A stretch of 64,000 bases of DNA, taken from the NCBI RefSeq assembly GCF_950023065.1, contig NC_088679.1:51708001-51772000 (forward strand), written 5' to 3'. Under the pieces are notes generated by a model. It searched no databases, was not told where the DNA came from, and saw only the letters and a list, made by a program, of their open reading frames with translations. This document shows positions 11,801-22,275 of the stretch, piece by piece (the first letter of the stretch is position 1; every line of letters begins with the position of its first letter). The translations under genes and the position numbers were made by a program. The DNA comes from Planococcus citri (Eukaryota; Arthropoda; Insecta; Hemiptera; Pseudococcidae).

Positions 11801-14800
11801 GGATAAGATATCACGACGGAAGATTTGCCCGGTAAATCTGTCGTTACGGTGTAATTTTCGGGAAAAGAAGCCGGCAATATGCACCAAATACCATCTGTAT
11901 CCAACTCCAAAGGACGGCCAACACATTCAATAATTTCTCGAGCTTTCGTAATGATAGAAGCACCGGTGCAACACACAATTCCACCCATTTCCATACTGTA
12001 CCAACGAGACCTGTAAATACACGTTTCATCAGAATACATTTACGTAAAATTTAAAAATAAGCGTCCATTTGATTTTAAAATATTGAAATATTTACCCTCT
12101 ACGCATCACATAACCATAAAACGAGTTTAAAATACATTTATGAGCCAATTGTAAGGAATCGTACAAAACTTCTCGATTTTTGGCTGATTTTATTTCAGCC
12201 GGATCGCCTTTCTTTACAGCGTCTGACACTTGTTGCTTAGCCCCCTATAGCAAAACAGAAAGTAATCAAGTAAGATGAACTTGAACTCTAATCAATGTTT
12301 CAAAATTAATAAATTACCTTTCCCAATTTCTTATACTCGTATCTTCGATCACGAAATGCTCTAACAGTATCAACATAGAAACTGTTTTCTTTCTGGCATA
12401 CAGTTGTGGTTCTTTCTTCAATACGAGTAACGTGCGTTTTCTTGTACACTTTTCGACAGTATTCACTCAATCTTTTCTTTTCAAAAGTAGCTCGCTCTTC
12501 TTTTGATAATTGATGAAATGCTCTGGGAGGTCCTCCGGGAAATCTTGGAGGGAATTTCTCTATTTCCAGCTGTTGTTGAATACGCTGAAATTCGCTTCTA
12601 GTAGCCGGCACTACAATTTTACAATTTAGTAGAAATACTTTCTTTTTAAAGGAAGTTGTTAAAGAACATAAATTTACTTATTTCTCCGCGCCACATCCAC
12701 ACCATATTTCGTTGACATTTCGCATCAGGCTTATTATAATCGCAGGCGGCACAAGTCATTTCATCAACCATGGCCGAGGGTTGTAATCTATTCGTAAGTA
12801 TAATATTGGGGTACATAGCACCTAAAAAAAAAGAATCATCAGATTTGTTTGAGAATACTAGCAGTAAAAATATTTTTGAAATACTAACCAACATCTAAAT
12901 GGTAAATAATCGGATTCTCGAGTCTGCCCGGTGTATTTTTTAGATCCGTTAATTTGCTTTTCACATCTGATACTATTTCGTCAAAATTGGTCACATTTTT
13001 CAAGGGAATTTTTTCTTCTTCTTCAATTGCATGAGTTAGAGCTTGCTCAACGCAATCAATCAATTTAGTAAGTGTTTGAGGATCCTAAATACATATTAAT
13101 TTATTAAAATCTATCGATAAAAACAAGTTACGCTTGGTCACAATTGTACATACCAGACGAAATCTACAAGGAATATCAGCTCGAAAGACGCCCGATTCTA
13201 ATGCTTCAACATGACCTCCTACATAAGTTTCTTGATCTAATACATGTCCATCATCCGAAAGTTTATTATAAGTTTGTTCTTGTTTATTAGGAAAAATAAT
13301 ATTGGCGTGAAACGCTTCAACCATTAATAAAGCTTCGCATAAAGTTCCTGATCCTTTTCGGAGAACCTGTGAACAATTCGACCAAAAGATTAAATCGGTG
13401 AAAATATGAATTACTCGGAATAAAGATCAGTAGCATACTTCATCGGCTTCCATAGGAATAATAGTGCACAAAGCGAATATAAACGGATGAACGTATTTCA
13501 TATACAAATAATATGTAGCCACGGCGTCGGAAACCGAATAGTTGGAAAGTATTTGAGGCTGTTCACAAGCTAAACGACACATATCTTCTGGATCCAACTC
13601 GACTGGATCGTAACGTAATTTTGCTTTAGCGACTGCTTTTAAATTTTGAGAACCAACAGGTAGATATGAGTCACGCTTTACCCAGCTGTAAATGAAAACG
13701 AAGAATAGTATCGAGGTAAACGAAATAAAAACATTTCACTATTAGATTTACCATAAGCAATCCATATGCATCGCCGGTCTACAAGCGTAAACACCGTCTT
13801 TACTTTTAGCAAAACCTATTTCTTTGGACATATCTAATCCATGAACTGCTGCTCTAGTTTCAACAAAAGGCCAGTCGAAAAAATCTCCGTTGTATGTTAC
13901 AAATATATGAGGTTTTACATCATTAACATGTTCGAAAAAACGATTTATTAAAGCTTCTTCATTCGGTTCGTTGAATATAGTAAAGAATCCTTCGAACTCT
14001 GGTTTAGGAGTATATTCGAAATCATCGACATCTTCCGAAATGATTTCTCTGTTGGTGATCAGAAACCCCTAAAATATAAAATTTCAACGGTAAAGTTGCG
14101 AAAAGATTTGAAAATGTATGAGAATTTTTGCTACCGTACTTGAGCATCAATCATGTACGATATCATCATGATTTGATCAGTGTTCGCATCAGGAAACTTC
14201 AACGGTAGTTTTGAGGTTTCGATATCAAATGCGAGAACGATCAGATCAGGACGATCAATTATATCATCTCGTCTGGTAATTATGGGTGGATCATTCGCTC
14301 CTCTACTCTGAATAGTGTACCAAACACCGACGCAAATTTTCATATCTATAGACACTCGGACGTGATAAGGAACGTCGTACTCTCTGCGTAAGAACAATAG
14401 TTGAATTAAAAAAATCATTATTATTATTATCATCAATGAAAAATTGAAAACATAGATAGTAACCTTATATCAATGATATTTTCCAAATGATCGGTAACTT
14501 TTTTGATAGATCCGGCATCCGATCTATTAGCCAATGACTCCGTGAGCATTTCATTATAAAATGTGTTTGATTTTTCTCTTTCTTTATTTTTTCGAATACT
14601 CGGCATGATTGCTTGCTTAATTTTAGTCAATTCAGTGACCGTGGTAAATGACACTTTCAAATACAATTGCTTTAATCCAATTAGATGATTTGGCTGAAAC
14701 ATAACGTAGCATTGTATAGAACGATACTGGATTTTTAAGATAACACCTTCTGAATCGTTTGACTTACCAAGTCTAAATCTTCTTTCAAAACTTGCTCGAT

Positions 14801-15357
14801 TTTTATTATAGACCCGGCAAATTTTTTACTCAAATAGCCGGTAACTTCTTGAATATTCTCTTTCTTCGTCAAAAGATAGAAATATGGTTGAAATGGTAAA
14901 GTGACTTTGAATCTAGATCCATCATCCTCAATAAAATAATAATCCACAACGCTAATGAGTCTCTTGTCTTCATCAATGACTTCATTCTGTTCAGAAAACG
15001 ATCGAAATCAATCATCATATAGAATACTGCATACTAATAAAGCATAATCAGGCACTAATCAGAACCGATAATAGTTTCAACTTACGCTATGCATATTAAT
15101 GAGAAATCCGGTACGTTCTTTATGATCTTTAACTCTATTGAAACCATACTTTGAATCGATCGAGTCATTTTCTAAGGATTGTTTTATTCGAAGATCGGCC
15201 GAGTCTTCTCTGAAAAATGTAAGCACAACAAGATTATAGCGTATACGATATATGTCAAGTTACGGGGTATCATATTGGTTGATTCTCACTTGGTAATTGT
15301 AAAATTATTTTGGTCATTTCTGCCTTGCTTCAATCTGCCGGAGTTGAAGAGAGGCAT
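5871..15357 (-). CDS. POLE: DNA polymerase epsilon catalytic subunit (complete, 33 exons)
   Basis: Leading-strand replicative polymerase with proofreading exonuclease; nuclear. Exons in transcript order: 15290-15357, 15086-15209, 14768-14986, 14464-14693, 14140-14383, 13752-14068, 13439-13685, 13154-13366, 12889-13084, 12678-12821, 12318-12610, 12096-12244, 11773-12010, 11498-11700, 11282-11432, 10991-11205, 10724-10910, 10224-10655, 9959-10147, 9647-9879, 9363-9570, 9117-9292, 8868-9034, 8335-8674, 8108-8247, 7724-8019, 7434-7637, 7247-7363, 6872-7176, 6699-6831, 6407-6618, 6204-6336, 5871-6050. Sum 6903 nt = 2300 aa, in frame throughout, near the human length (~2290). Exonuclease Asp267/Glu269 in FDIETSKLPL; polymerase Asp618 (LDVGAMYPN) and Asp852/Asp854 (ELDTDGIW). 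The iron-sulphur CysX motif has Cys643, 646 and 655 plus a later YCRK Cys. A PIP-box-like QRKINDMF opens the variable linker in the 432-nt exon. The C-terminal half is the inactive polymerase fold, then CysA (CKGCNHC..LC) and CysB (CPIC..CKKC..CSC) zinc modules. The start is supported by exon 1 joining in frame to exon 2. No catalytic residue is missing. Confidence 0.98.
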
Positions 15358-15876
15358 TGTGAATGAAACACAATCACAAGGAAACTTCGTACGAATTATT
15401 CAGGAGTGAAATACGAAATTAATGGATTCATGTTCATGACTACTGAATTAAATTAAAGAAATAACACCTCGGAACAAGATGAAGATTTGAAATTAAAGTT
15501 TTGATTCGAATTTGAGAAATGAATGAATAGAAACTTTCTTCAACTTTCTTTCATTTTTTATCACTCAGATTTTTTATCAAAAAAAAGAGCGGGAATTTTG
15601 AATTTTTTTCTTTGAAAAAATGGTCTTGCGCATGTGCCTTTTTGTCCAAAAATTTTTCGATTTTAATTTTGGATTTTTTAAAAAATCATTTCGCACGAAA
15701 TTCAATTTTAGTCAACCGTACGACCAAGAAAGGTGAAAATTTTTGAATTTTTCTATTGAAAACAAAATCAAATTAGAACTTCAAATAAAAATTCATCATT
15801 ATTTTTCATTTTTCAAATTGGTTCCCGAAAAAGAAAAATGCTGCTTGCAGTCAGGGCTTGAAAACCGGATAGATAT
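15358..15876. other. POLE upstream region
   Basis: Probable promoter and 5' UTR of POLE on the minus strand, then AT-rich noncoding sequence. No clear promoter motif was recognised. Confidence 0.4.
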
Positions 15877-15897
15877 CACTCTCGGTTTTGGTTTCGG

Positions 15898-15906
15898 TTT
15901 TATGTT
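15898..15906. repeat. Left 9-bp target-site duplication
   Basis: TTTTATGTT, identical to 16689-16697, immediately outside the left end of the 782-bp element. Confidence 0.85.
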
Positions 15907-16688
15907 GCTCGACCATAGACCCCGACCCGTACCCAAACAAATCAGCCATCCTTATCACAAATTTTGGACTTGGTAAAAATTTACGTTGTTGATCGTTGAT
16001 CGTTAATCCAATCGTAAGCATTCTAAGCGATAAATAAGATGAGTTCCAAGTTATTTTATTAAATTCAATCGCTAAATCATACGAAAATAATGAAAAATCC
16101 TATAATGAGTACGAGTAGTAAATGAAACTTGGGAAATGACAGTTTTATGTTATGTGCGATCTGTGGTGTTGAATTCGCTTAAAACTGTAGTCGAATCGTC
16201 ATTATGCGAAAATTTCATGATTTCCCAGCAATTGTTTAAAAAAATTTGACTATATGGTCATGTAGTATGTGCCAATGCGAAGACTCGCCGTTGAATCTTT
16301 GAAATAACACAACGCAATGTACAACTGGAAGAGAAAACTTTGTATTTTGAAGGGAAAAATTCTTTCTAGTGTTTATTCATTGTATTGCAATTTCAAAGTT
16401 GTTTGTTGTAGTTGTAGATATTACATACGAGTATCATTTGCTGCTGAGCAAAGCAAACTGAGTGTTTTTCAAAACTTCCAAAGATGGAATTACCTTACAT
16501 GTAGGATTTTTCTTCGTTTTTTTTTCTTTTAGTATAATTTAGCGATTGAATTTGATAAAATTACTCAGAACTCATCTTATTTATTGCTTGCGATTAGATC
16601 AACGATCAACGAAGTAAATTTTTACAAGTCCAACATCGTGATAAGGATGGTTGATTGTTTGGGTACGGGTCGGGGTCTATGGTCGAGC
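15907..16688. mobile_element. 782-bp inverted-repeat element with 9-bp target duplication
   Basis: Ends GCTCGACCATAG and CTATGGTCGAGC begin terminal inverted repeats of roughly 165-175 bp (about 15907-16082 and 16525-16688, with a few differences). The perfect 9-bp direct repeat TTTTATGTT lies at 15898-15906 and 16689-16697. The 9-bp duplication and long arms are those of Mutator-like (MULE) or Foldback-type elements. The ~440-bp centre has no transposase frame, so the element is non-autonomous. It inserted into the GGTTTC-type array. Confidence 0.85.
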
Positions 16689-16697
16689 TTTTATGTT
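16689..16697. repeat. Right 9-bp target-site duplication
   Basis: TTTTATGTT, identical to 15898-15906, immediately outside the right end of the 782-bp element. Confidence 0.85.
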
Positions 16698-17313
16698 TTT
16701 TGAAAAAGTAAAGGTTTCGGTTTTGGTTTTGGTTTAGGTTTTCAAAAATAATATCTCTCTCGTTCCGGTTTTGCCTAAAGGGTTTGATTTCAAAGGAATC
16801 GGTTTCGGTTTTGGTTTTGGTTTCGGTTTTTTCCTTTTTTCTCCTTTTTTTAGAAGGAAGAAGGCCAAGAAAGTGATCATTTTTTCAAGTACTTTGTGTA
16901 TGTGACTAGAAAGCTGCACTTTGGCAGTGCCAAATTTGTCAATTTTTTTAGTTTTCAGGCCTTTTTACCTTTAGCATCAGTTTTCACACTTTTCACTTCA
17001 TTTTTACCAAAAATGCAGTATTAATTGGGCTAATTACCTGAAAAATTCCAAAACCAAAACCAATTCAGTTTTCAATTGGTTACGCTCTCGGTTTCGGTTT
17101 TGAATTTGAGAAAATAACGCTCCCGGTTTCGGTTTTGGTTTTAGTTGTGGGAAAATAACGCTCCTGGTTTCGGTTTTGGTTTCGGTTTTGAGCAATTTTA
17201 ATCGGTTTTTGGGGGTTTCGGTTTCGGTTTTGGTTTCGGTTTGCAAGCCCTGCTTGCAGTTTGTTTTCAAAATCACAAAATGAAAATAAAAAAGTGCGCA
17301 TGCGCATGGGCGT

Positions 17314-17322
17314 TGACGAAAA
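17314..17322. repeat. Left 9-bp target-site duplication of the foldback element
   Basis: TGACGAAAA; matches 20446-20454. One more base upstream (T) also matches, so a 10-bp reading is possible. Confidence 0.8.
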
Positions 17323-20300
17323 GAAGTCCGTCGCAATCTAGGGAAGGCAACAACACAAAGTCTACCTTATCGGTCTACCCAGGAGAAAAATGTCGCCTAC
17401 TACAAAAACCGGTATTTTCACGGCTCGTACTATTTGTATTTATTTTCAATGCGTAATTTTGCGAGGAGGTACCGAATAATTACAAGATTCAAAGTAGAGA
17501 ATTGCAGAAATTTGAGTTTTACTCGAAATCAGTCTCGAGGGGCCCACAATTTTATTATACCATTTTAAAGCAATTTTTATCCTCTTTTCAACGGTATAAT
17601 TTTTTTCGAAATCCTCAAACGCGATCGTGCTTAAAAACGTGAAAAACTGCCGAATTTTGAGAAAAATAAGTGGTTTGAAATTAATTAAACCATTTTTTCT
17701 CAAAATTCACCTCGACGAGCCCAACATTTCTATTTTCTTTGTACCATATTAAAGCAATTTTTATTCTCTTTCCAATGGTTTAATTTTTTTTAACATCCAT
17801 GACAGTGAACTCGCTTAAAAAAGCGAACTTAGAGCAGAAAACTGCTTAGGAGAAAAATGTCACCAATCCGGTGGACCGTATAGGTAGACTGAGAATAGAT
17901 TTGAGTTTTATTCGAAAACCATCTCGAGGAGCCCTCAATTTTTTACGTCATATTAAAGCATTTTTTCTCCTCTTTCCAGTGATATCATTTTTTTTAAAAT
18001 CCTCACAATTTTTCATCGAGTAAATTGCATATTTACGAGATGAAAAAGGACGAAAAGAGGCCAACTGGCCACTATTTTGAATAAAATTCACCAAAATTCA
18101 TTTTTAAGGGTACTGCTTGGTAGGAAATTTTTAGCACCACGCAATGGTATCGAGATGAAAAAAATCCACCAAATAGTTCGCTCAAAACTGCAATTTTTCT
18201 ATCTGAGCGCTGCATTTTCCATGAAAAAATTCAACTTGAAATAGGTAGCTTACTTAGGTCACTTTTTATCAACTTTATAATTCGACTCGTCAGAACTTTT
18301 GAACCAGATGGACGACCCCCTTGTTTTATGGCGTCATTTTGTGCAGAATTTTATCAGCTTTCCAATGATATAAAAGTTTTTAAAATCCTCAAAATTTTTC
18401 CACGAGAAATTTGCAATTTTTCGAGATGTAAAAGGTTTTAGCTTAGCTAGAAATTGAAGAGCTCAAGTAGGAATATTGCAGTTTTCAACGAACCATTCGG
18501 TGGATTTTTATTATTTTGGTATCCTTGTGTGGTGCTGAATTTATTCAACCATCCTTATGCTCAAAAATGAATTTTGGTGAATTTTATTCAAAATAAAGGC
18601 AATTTTGCTCATTTTCAACCTTTCACACCTCGAAAAATTGCAATTTACTCGATGAAAAATTGTGAGGATTTTGAAAAAAATGATACCGCTGGAAAGAGGA
18701 GAAAAATTTCTATAATGTGACGTAAAAAAATTGAGGGCTCCTCGAGATGGTTTTTGAGTAAAACTCAAATCTATTTCAGAGTCAGAGTCTACCTGAGCGG
18801 TCCACCTGACTGGTGACATTTTTCTCCTAAGCAGTTTTCAGTACAATTTTCATTGTTTTGAGCGAGTTGGCGTTCAAGGATTTTGAAAAAAAATTATATC
18901 GATGGAAAGAGGAAAATAAATGCTTTAATATGATATTAAAAAAAGTTGGGCTCCTCGAGATCATTTTCGAGAAAAAATTGTTTAATTCATCTCAGGCAAC
19001 TTTTTTCTCTCAAAACTAGGCAGTTTTTCACGTTTTTAAGCACGATGGCGTTTGAGGATTTCGAAAAAAATTATAGGGTTGAAAAGAGGATAAAAATTGC
19101 TTCAAAATGGTGTAAAAAAATTGTGGGCTCCTCGAGATGGTTTTCGAGTAAAACTCAAATCTATTACAGAGTCTACCTGAGCGGTCCACCTGACTGGTGA
19201 CATTTTTCTCCTCAGCAGTTTTCTGCTCCAAGTTCGCTTTTTTAAGCGAGTTCACTTTCGAGGATGTTAAAAAAAATTATACCATTGGAAGGAGGATAAA
19301 AATTGCTATAATATGGTCCAAATAAATTGTAAGGTACTCGAAGTGAATTTCGAGAAAAAATTGTTTAATTCATCTCAGGCAACTTTTTTCTCTCAAAACT
19401 AGGCAGTTTTTCACGTTTTTAAGCACGATGGCGTTTGAGGATTTCGAAAAAAATTATACCGTTGAAAAGAGGATAAAAATTGCTTTAAAATGGTATAAAA
19501 AAATTGTGGGCTCCTCGAGATGGTTTTCGAGTAACACTCAAATATATTTCTGTGTCTACCTAATGGTCTACTGGATTGGAGACATTTTTCTCCTGAGCAG
19601 TTTTCTGCTCTAAGTTCGCTTTTTAAAGCTTGTTTGTATTCGAGGATTTTGAAAAAATTTATATAGCTGGAAAGAGGATAAAAATTACTATAATATGGTA
19701 TAAAAAAATTGTAGGGTACTCGAGGTGAATTTTGAGAAAAAATTGTTTAATTCATCTCAAACCACTTTTTTCTCTCAAAATTACACAGTTTTTCACGTTT
19801 TTAAGCACGATTGCGTTTGAGGATTTTGAAAAGTATTATACGGTTGAAAAGAGGATAAAAATTGCTTTAAAATGGTATATTAATATTGTGGGCTCCTCGA
19901 GATGGTTTTCGAGTAAAACTCAAATCTATTTCTCAGTCTACCTAGGCGGTCTACTAGATAGGTGACATTTTTCTCCCAAGCAGTTTTCTGCTTTAAGTTC
20001 GCTTTTTTAATCGAGTTCGCGTTTGAGGATGTTAAAAAAAATTATACCATTGAAAAGAGGATAAAAATTGTTGTAATATGACCTAAAAAAATTGTGGGCT
20101 CCTCGAGATGGTTTTCGAGTAAAACTCAAATTTCTTCAATTCTCTACTTTGAATAAATTTGTTTTCCCAAAGTCCCCTGTCCTGCATATTATTACCAAGT
20201 GCAGGTAAGTTCTTAGAAGATTTACCTTATTCTTGAATAGTAAGTCGCAAAACGTTTTATTTCAATGTAAAAAAATTCTAACTTATTGAAATTATTCGGC

Positions 20301-20445
20301 ACCTCCTCGGGAAATAACGTGCTGAAAGAAATACAAATAGTAAGAGCGTGAAAATACCGGTTTTTGAAGTAGGCGACATTTTTCTCCTGGGTAGACCGAT
20401 AAGGTAGACTTTGTGTTGTTGCCTTCCCTAGATTGCGACGGACTT
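17323..20445. mobile_element. Foldback-type element (~3.1 kb) with 9-bp target duplication
   Basis: The two ends (AAGTCCGTCGCAATCTAGGG and its reverse complement) open inverted arms that can be followed inwards with shared blocks: the accgataaggtagac box, the gaggaggtaccgaataatt box, and repeated ctcctcgagatggttttcg blocks. Arms meet near 18.3 kb, where two further mirrored blocks (about 18080-18250 and 18440-18600) flank the centre. The flanking direct repeat TGACGAAAA is at 17314-17322 and 20446-20454. Long arms built of internal subrepeats plus a 9-bp duplication are the hallmark of Drosophila Foldback (MULE-related) elements. No transposase frame is seen. The right arm is expanded by a ~383-bp unit and carries a ~140-bp insert near 20155-20305 that the left arm lacks. 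Confidence 0.85.
18840..20140. repeat. ~383-bp tandem subrepeats in the foldback right arm
   Basis: The marker cagtttttcacgtttttaag recurs at 19021, 19404 and 19787 (spacing 383 and 383 bp). Each unit contains a gatttcgaaaaaaattata block and a gggctcctcgagatggtttt block, with a partly related half-unit between (gaggatgttaaaaaaaatta). Partial units flank them. The left arm carries only about one inverted copy (near 17.5-17.7 kb), so amplification was arm-specific. Confidence 0.85.
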
Positions 20446-20454
20446 TGACGAAAA
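20446..20454. repeat. Right 9-bp target-site duplication of the foldback element
   Basis: TGACGAAAA; matches 17314-17322. Confidence 0.8.
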
Positions 20455-21354
20455 CATGTGATTTGATTTTTTGAAGTCGAAGTCGATCTCGAACTGCGAA
20501 CTCTGTTGAAAAGTAAAATAATTATGAATAATGAGAAATAAAGGATTAATCAATAAATGAGAATTGAGAATTAAAAGTCGCGTGTGTAATATTAAGTATG
20601 TACAAGTTTGCGTTCAATGATTTCGCGTCTGTAATTTAATTCTTAATGTAATGAATGACCGTAGTTTTAGATCTAGATCTAATAGTTCATTTCATTTTGA
20701 CGTTGAGTTATCAACTCGTCTGAAAACGTGCTTTCAGGATAACTCAACCTCTTGAAAAAATGAGCTTTGCGTTACATTGTCGCCAGACAATTGATTCTGA
20801 TTATTATTATTATTTTATAAGTGTTTCCTGTTTCGATCCCTCGTGGTTTATGGTCTGGGGTCTGCACAATTTGTTCAGGTTGAGAGATCTATAGTTTCTC
20901 TGCCTTGTAAATTGTGCTATATGAAATTGAAATGCATGTCTTAAACGTCTCACAGGGTGTAGAGAGGTTTAAATTGTCAGATCAGACAGTGTTGATAATT
21001 TCATCATTGGGGATCTTATTTTATTACTCTTTAATTTTTCTCGATTAGCTGAACTATAAAATTACAATAATATGTATTTCCTATTACTAGGATCTAATCA
21101 TCTTTGATGTACAGATTATGTTTCAGCCTAGCCGATGTTGCACTTCTCTCCACTACTCTTTACATATTGATTGTATAGATAGTCACTAATGAAGTGCTAC
21201 ATCAATGGATGTTCTAGCGTATCTATTAGATGCCATATTTACGTAGATGCCATGAATATTCTACACCTTACGAAGTGTTACTGACTGTCGTGGTTTTGTA
21301 ACCTTCTTGACTCCTCATTCAACTATTTGATAAACTTACCTGCTTGATGTATCA
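20455..21354. other. Noncoding spacer
   Basis: AT-rich sequence between the foldback element and the satellite. No gene recognised. Confidence 0.5.
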
Positions 21355-22275
21355 TTTTTGCACATTTATCCACTATTCTATACAAAAATTGTATCAAGAA
21401 TAACTAAAAGTGTGCAATATTAAAGAATTCTTCTGCGTATCTTATGATCATAAAATTGAATGGTCTTGGAGATTTCTTGGGTATTCGACATGGCGTTATA
21501 GTTTTCGAAAACACTGCTATTGGTATAATCCGAATTCTTCCGAGCTTGCGAAGAGTTGAATCATACTCGAAAATGGGGTTTCTCCATGTTCATTTTTGCA
21601 CATTTATCCACTATTCTATACAAGAATTGTATCAGGAATAACTAAAAGTGTGCTATATTAAGGAATGCTTTTGCGTATCTTATGATCATTGAATGGTCTT
21701 TGAGATTTCTTGGGTATTCGACATGGCGTTATAGTTTTCGAAAACAATGCTATTGATACATGTAATCTGAATTCTTCCGAGCTTGCGAAGAGTTGAATTT
21801 GAATCATACTCGTAAAATGGGGTTTCTCCATGTTCATCTTTGCACATTTATCCACTATTCTATACAAGAATTGTACCAGGAATAACTAAAAGTGTGCTAT
21901 ATTAAGGAATACTTTTGCGTACCTATCTTATGATCATTGAATGGTCTTTGAGATTTCTTTGGTATTCGACATGGCGTTCGGTTACTTTTCGGAAGTACTG
22001 TTATGGGTATCAAATAAATAACGTAAAAAATGTAAACCTGAACGTTATGTTCGTTTTGAGTACAATCTGAATTCTTCCTAGTTTGCGAGGAAAATCGTCT
22101 TTCTGTATGACTCGAAAATATGTTTTCTACAAAAAATGTTCATCTTCGCACATTTATCCACTATTCTATACAAAAATTGTATCAGGAATAACTAAAAGTG
22201 TGCTACATTAAAGAATACGATACTTTTGCGTATCTTATGATCGTCGAATGATCTTTGAGATTTCTTGGGTGTTCG
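21355..22275. repeat. Tandem satellite, ~240-bp unit, about 4 copies
   Basis: The marker gcacatttatccactattc starts near 21360, 21598, 21841 and 22147 (spacings about 238, 243 and 306 bp). Each unit continues through gaataactaaaagtgtgc, gcgtatcttatgatc, ggtattcgacatgg and cttccgagcttgcgaagag. The third-to-fourth spacing is enlarged by a ~60-bp insertion and divergence. It is AT-rich with no coding potential conserved between copies. Confidence 0.9.

Larger units (their letters stand above)
15877..17245. repeat. GGTTTC/GGTTTT-type array, interrupted
   Basis: Degenerate 6-bp repeats (GGTTTC, GGTTTT, GGTTTTGG variants) at about 15880-15897, 16710-16835 and 17040-17242, all with the G/T strand on plus. 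The first block is cut off by an inverted-repeat element (15907-16688). Outside the array a gggcttg/caagccc sequence occurs in opposite orientation at each side (about 15854 and 17243), suggesting ends of one repeat family. Frames through it give meaningless KPKPKP or RNRNRN strings. Confidence 0.75.

Noticed and set aside
15877..17245. Telomeric repeat
   Set aside because: The unit is GGTTTC/GGTTTT, not the insect TTAGG, and it is interrupted and degenerate.
16734..17307. KPKPKP and RNRNRN proteins
   Set aside because: Translations of the GGTTTC-type array.
21355..22275. CRISPR-like array
   Set aside because: Whole ~240-bp units are repeated without unique spacers, in a eukaryotic context.
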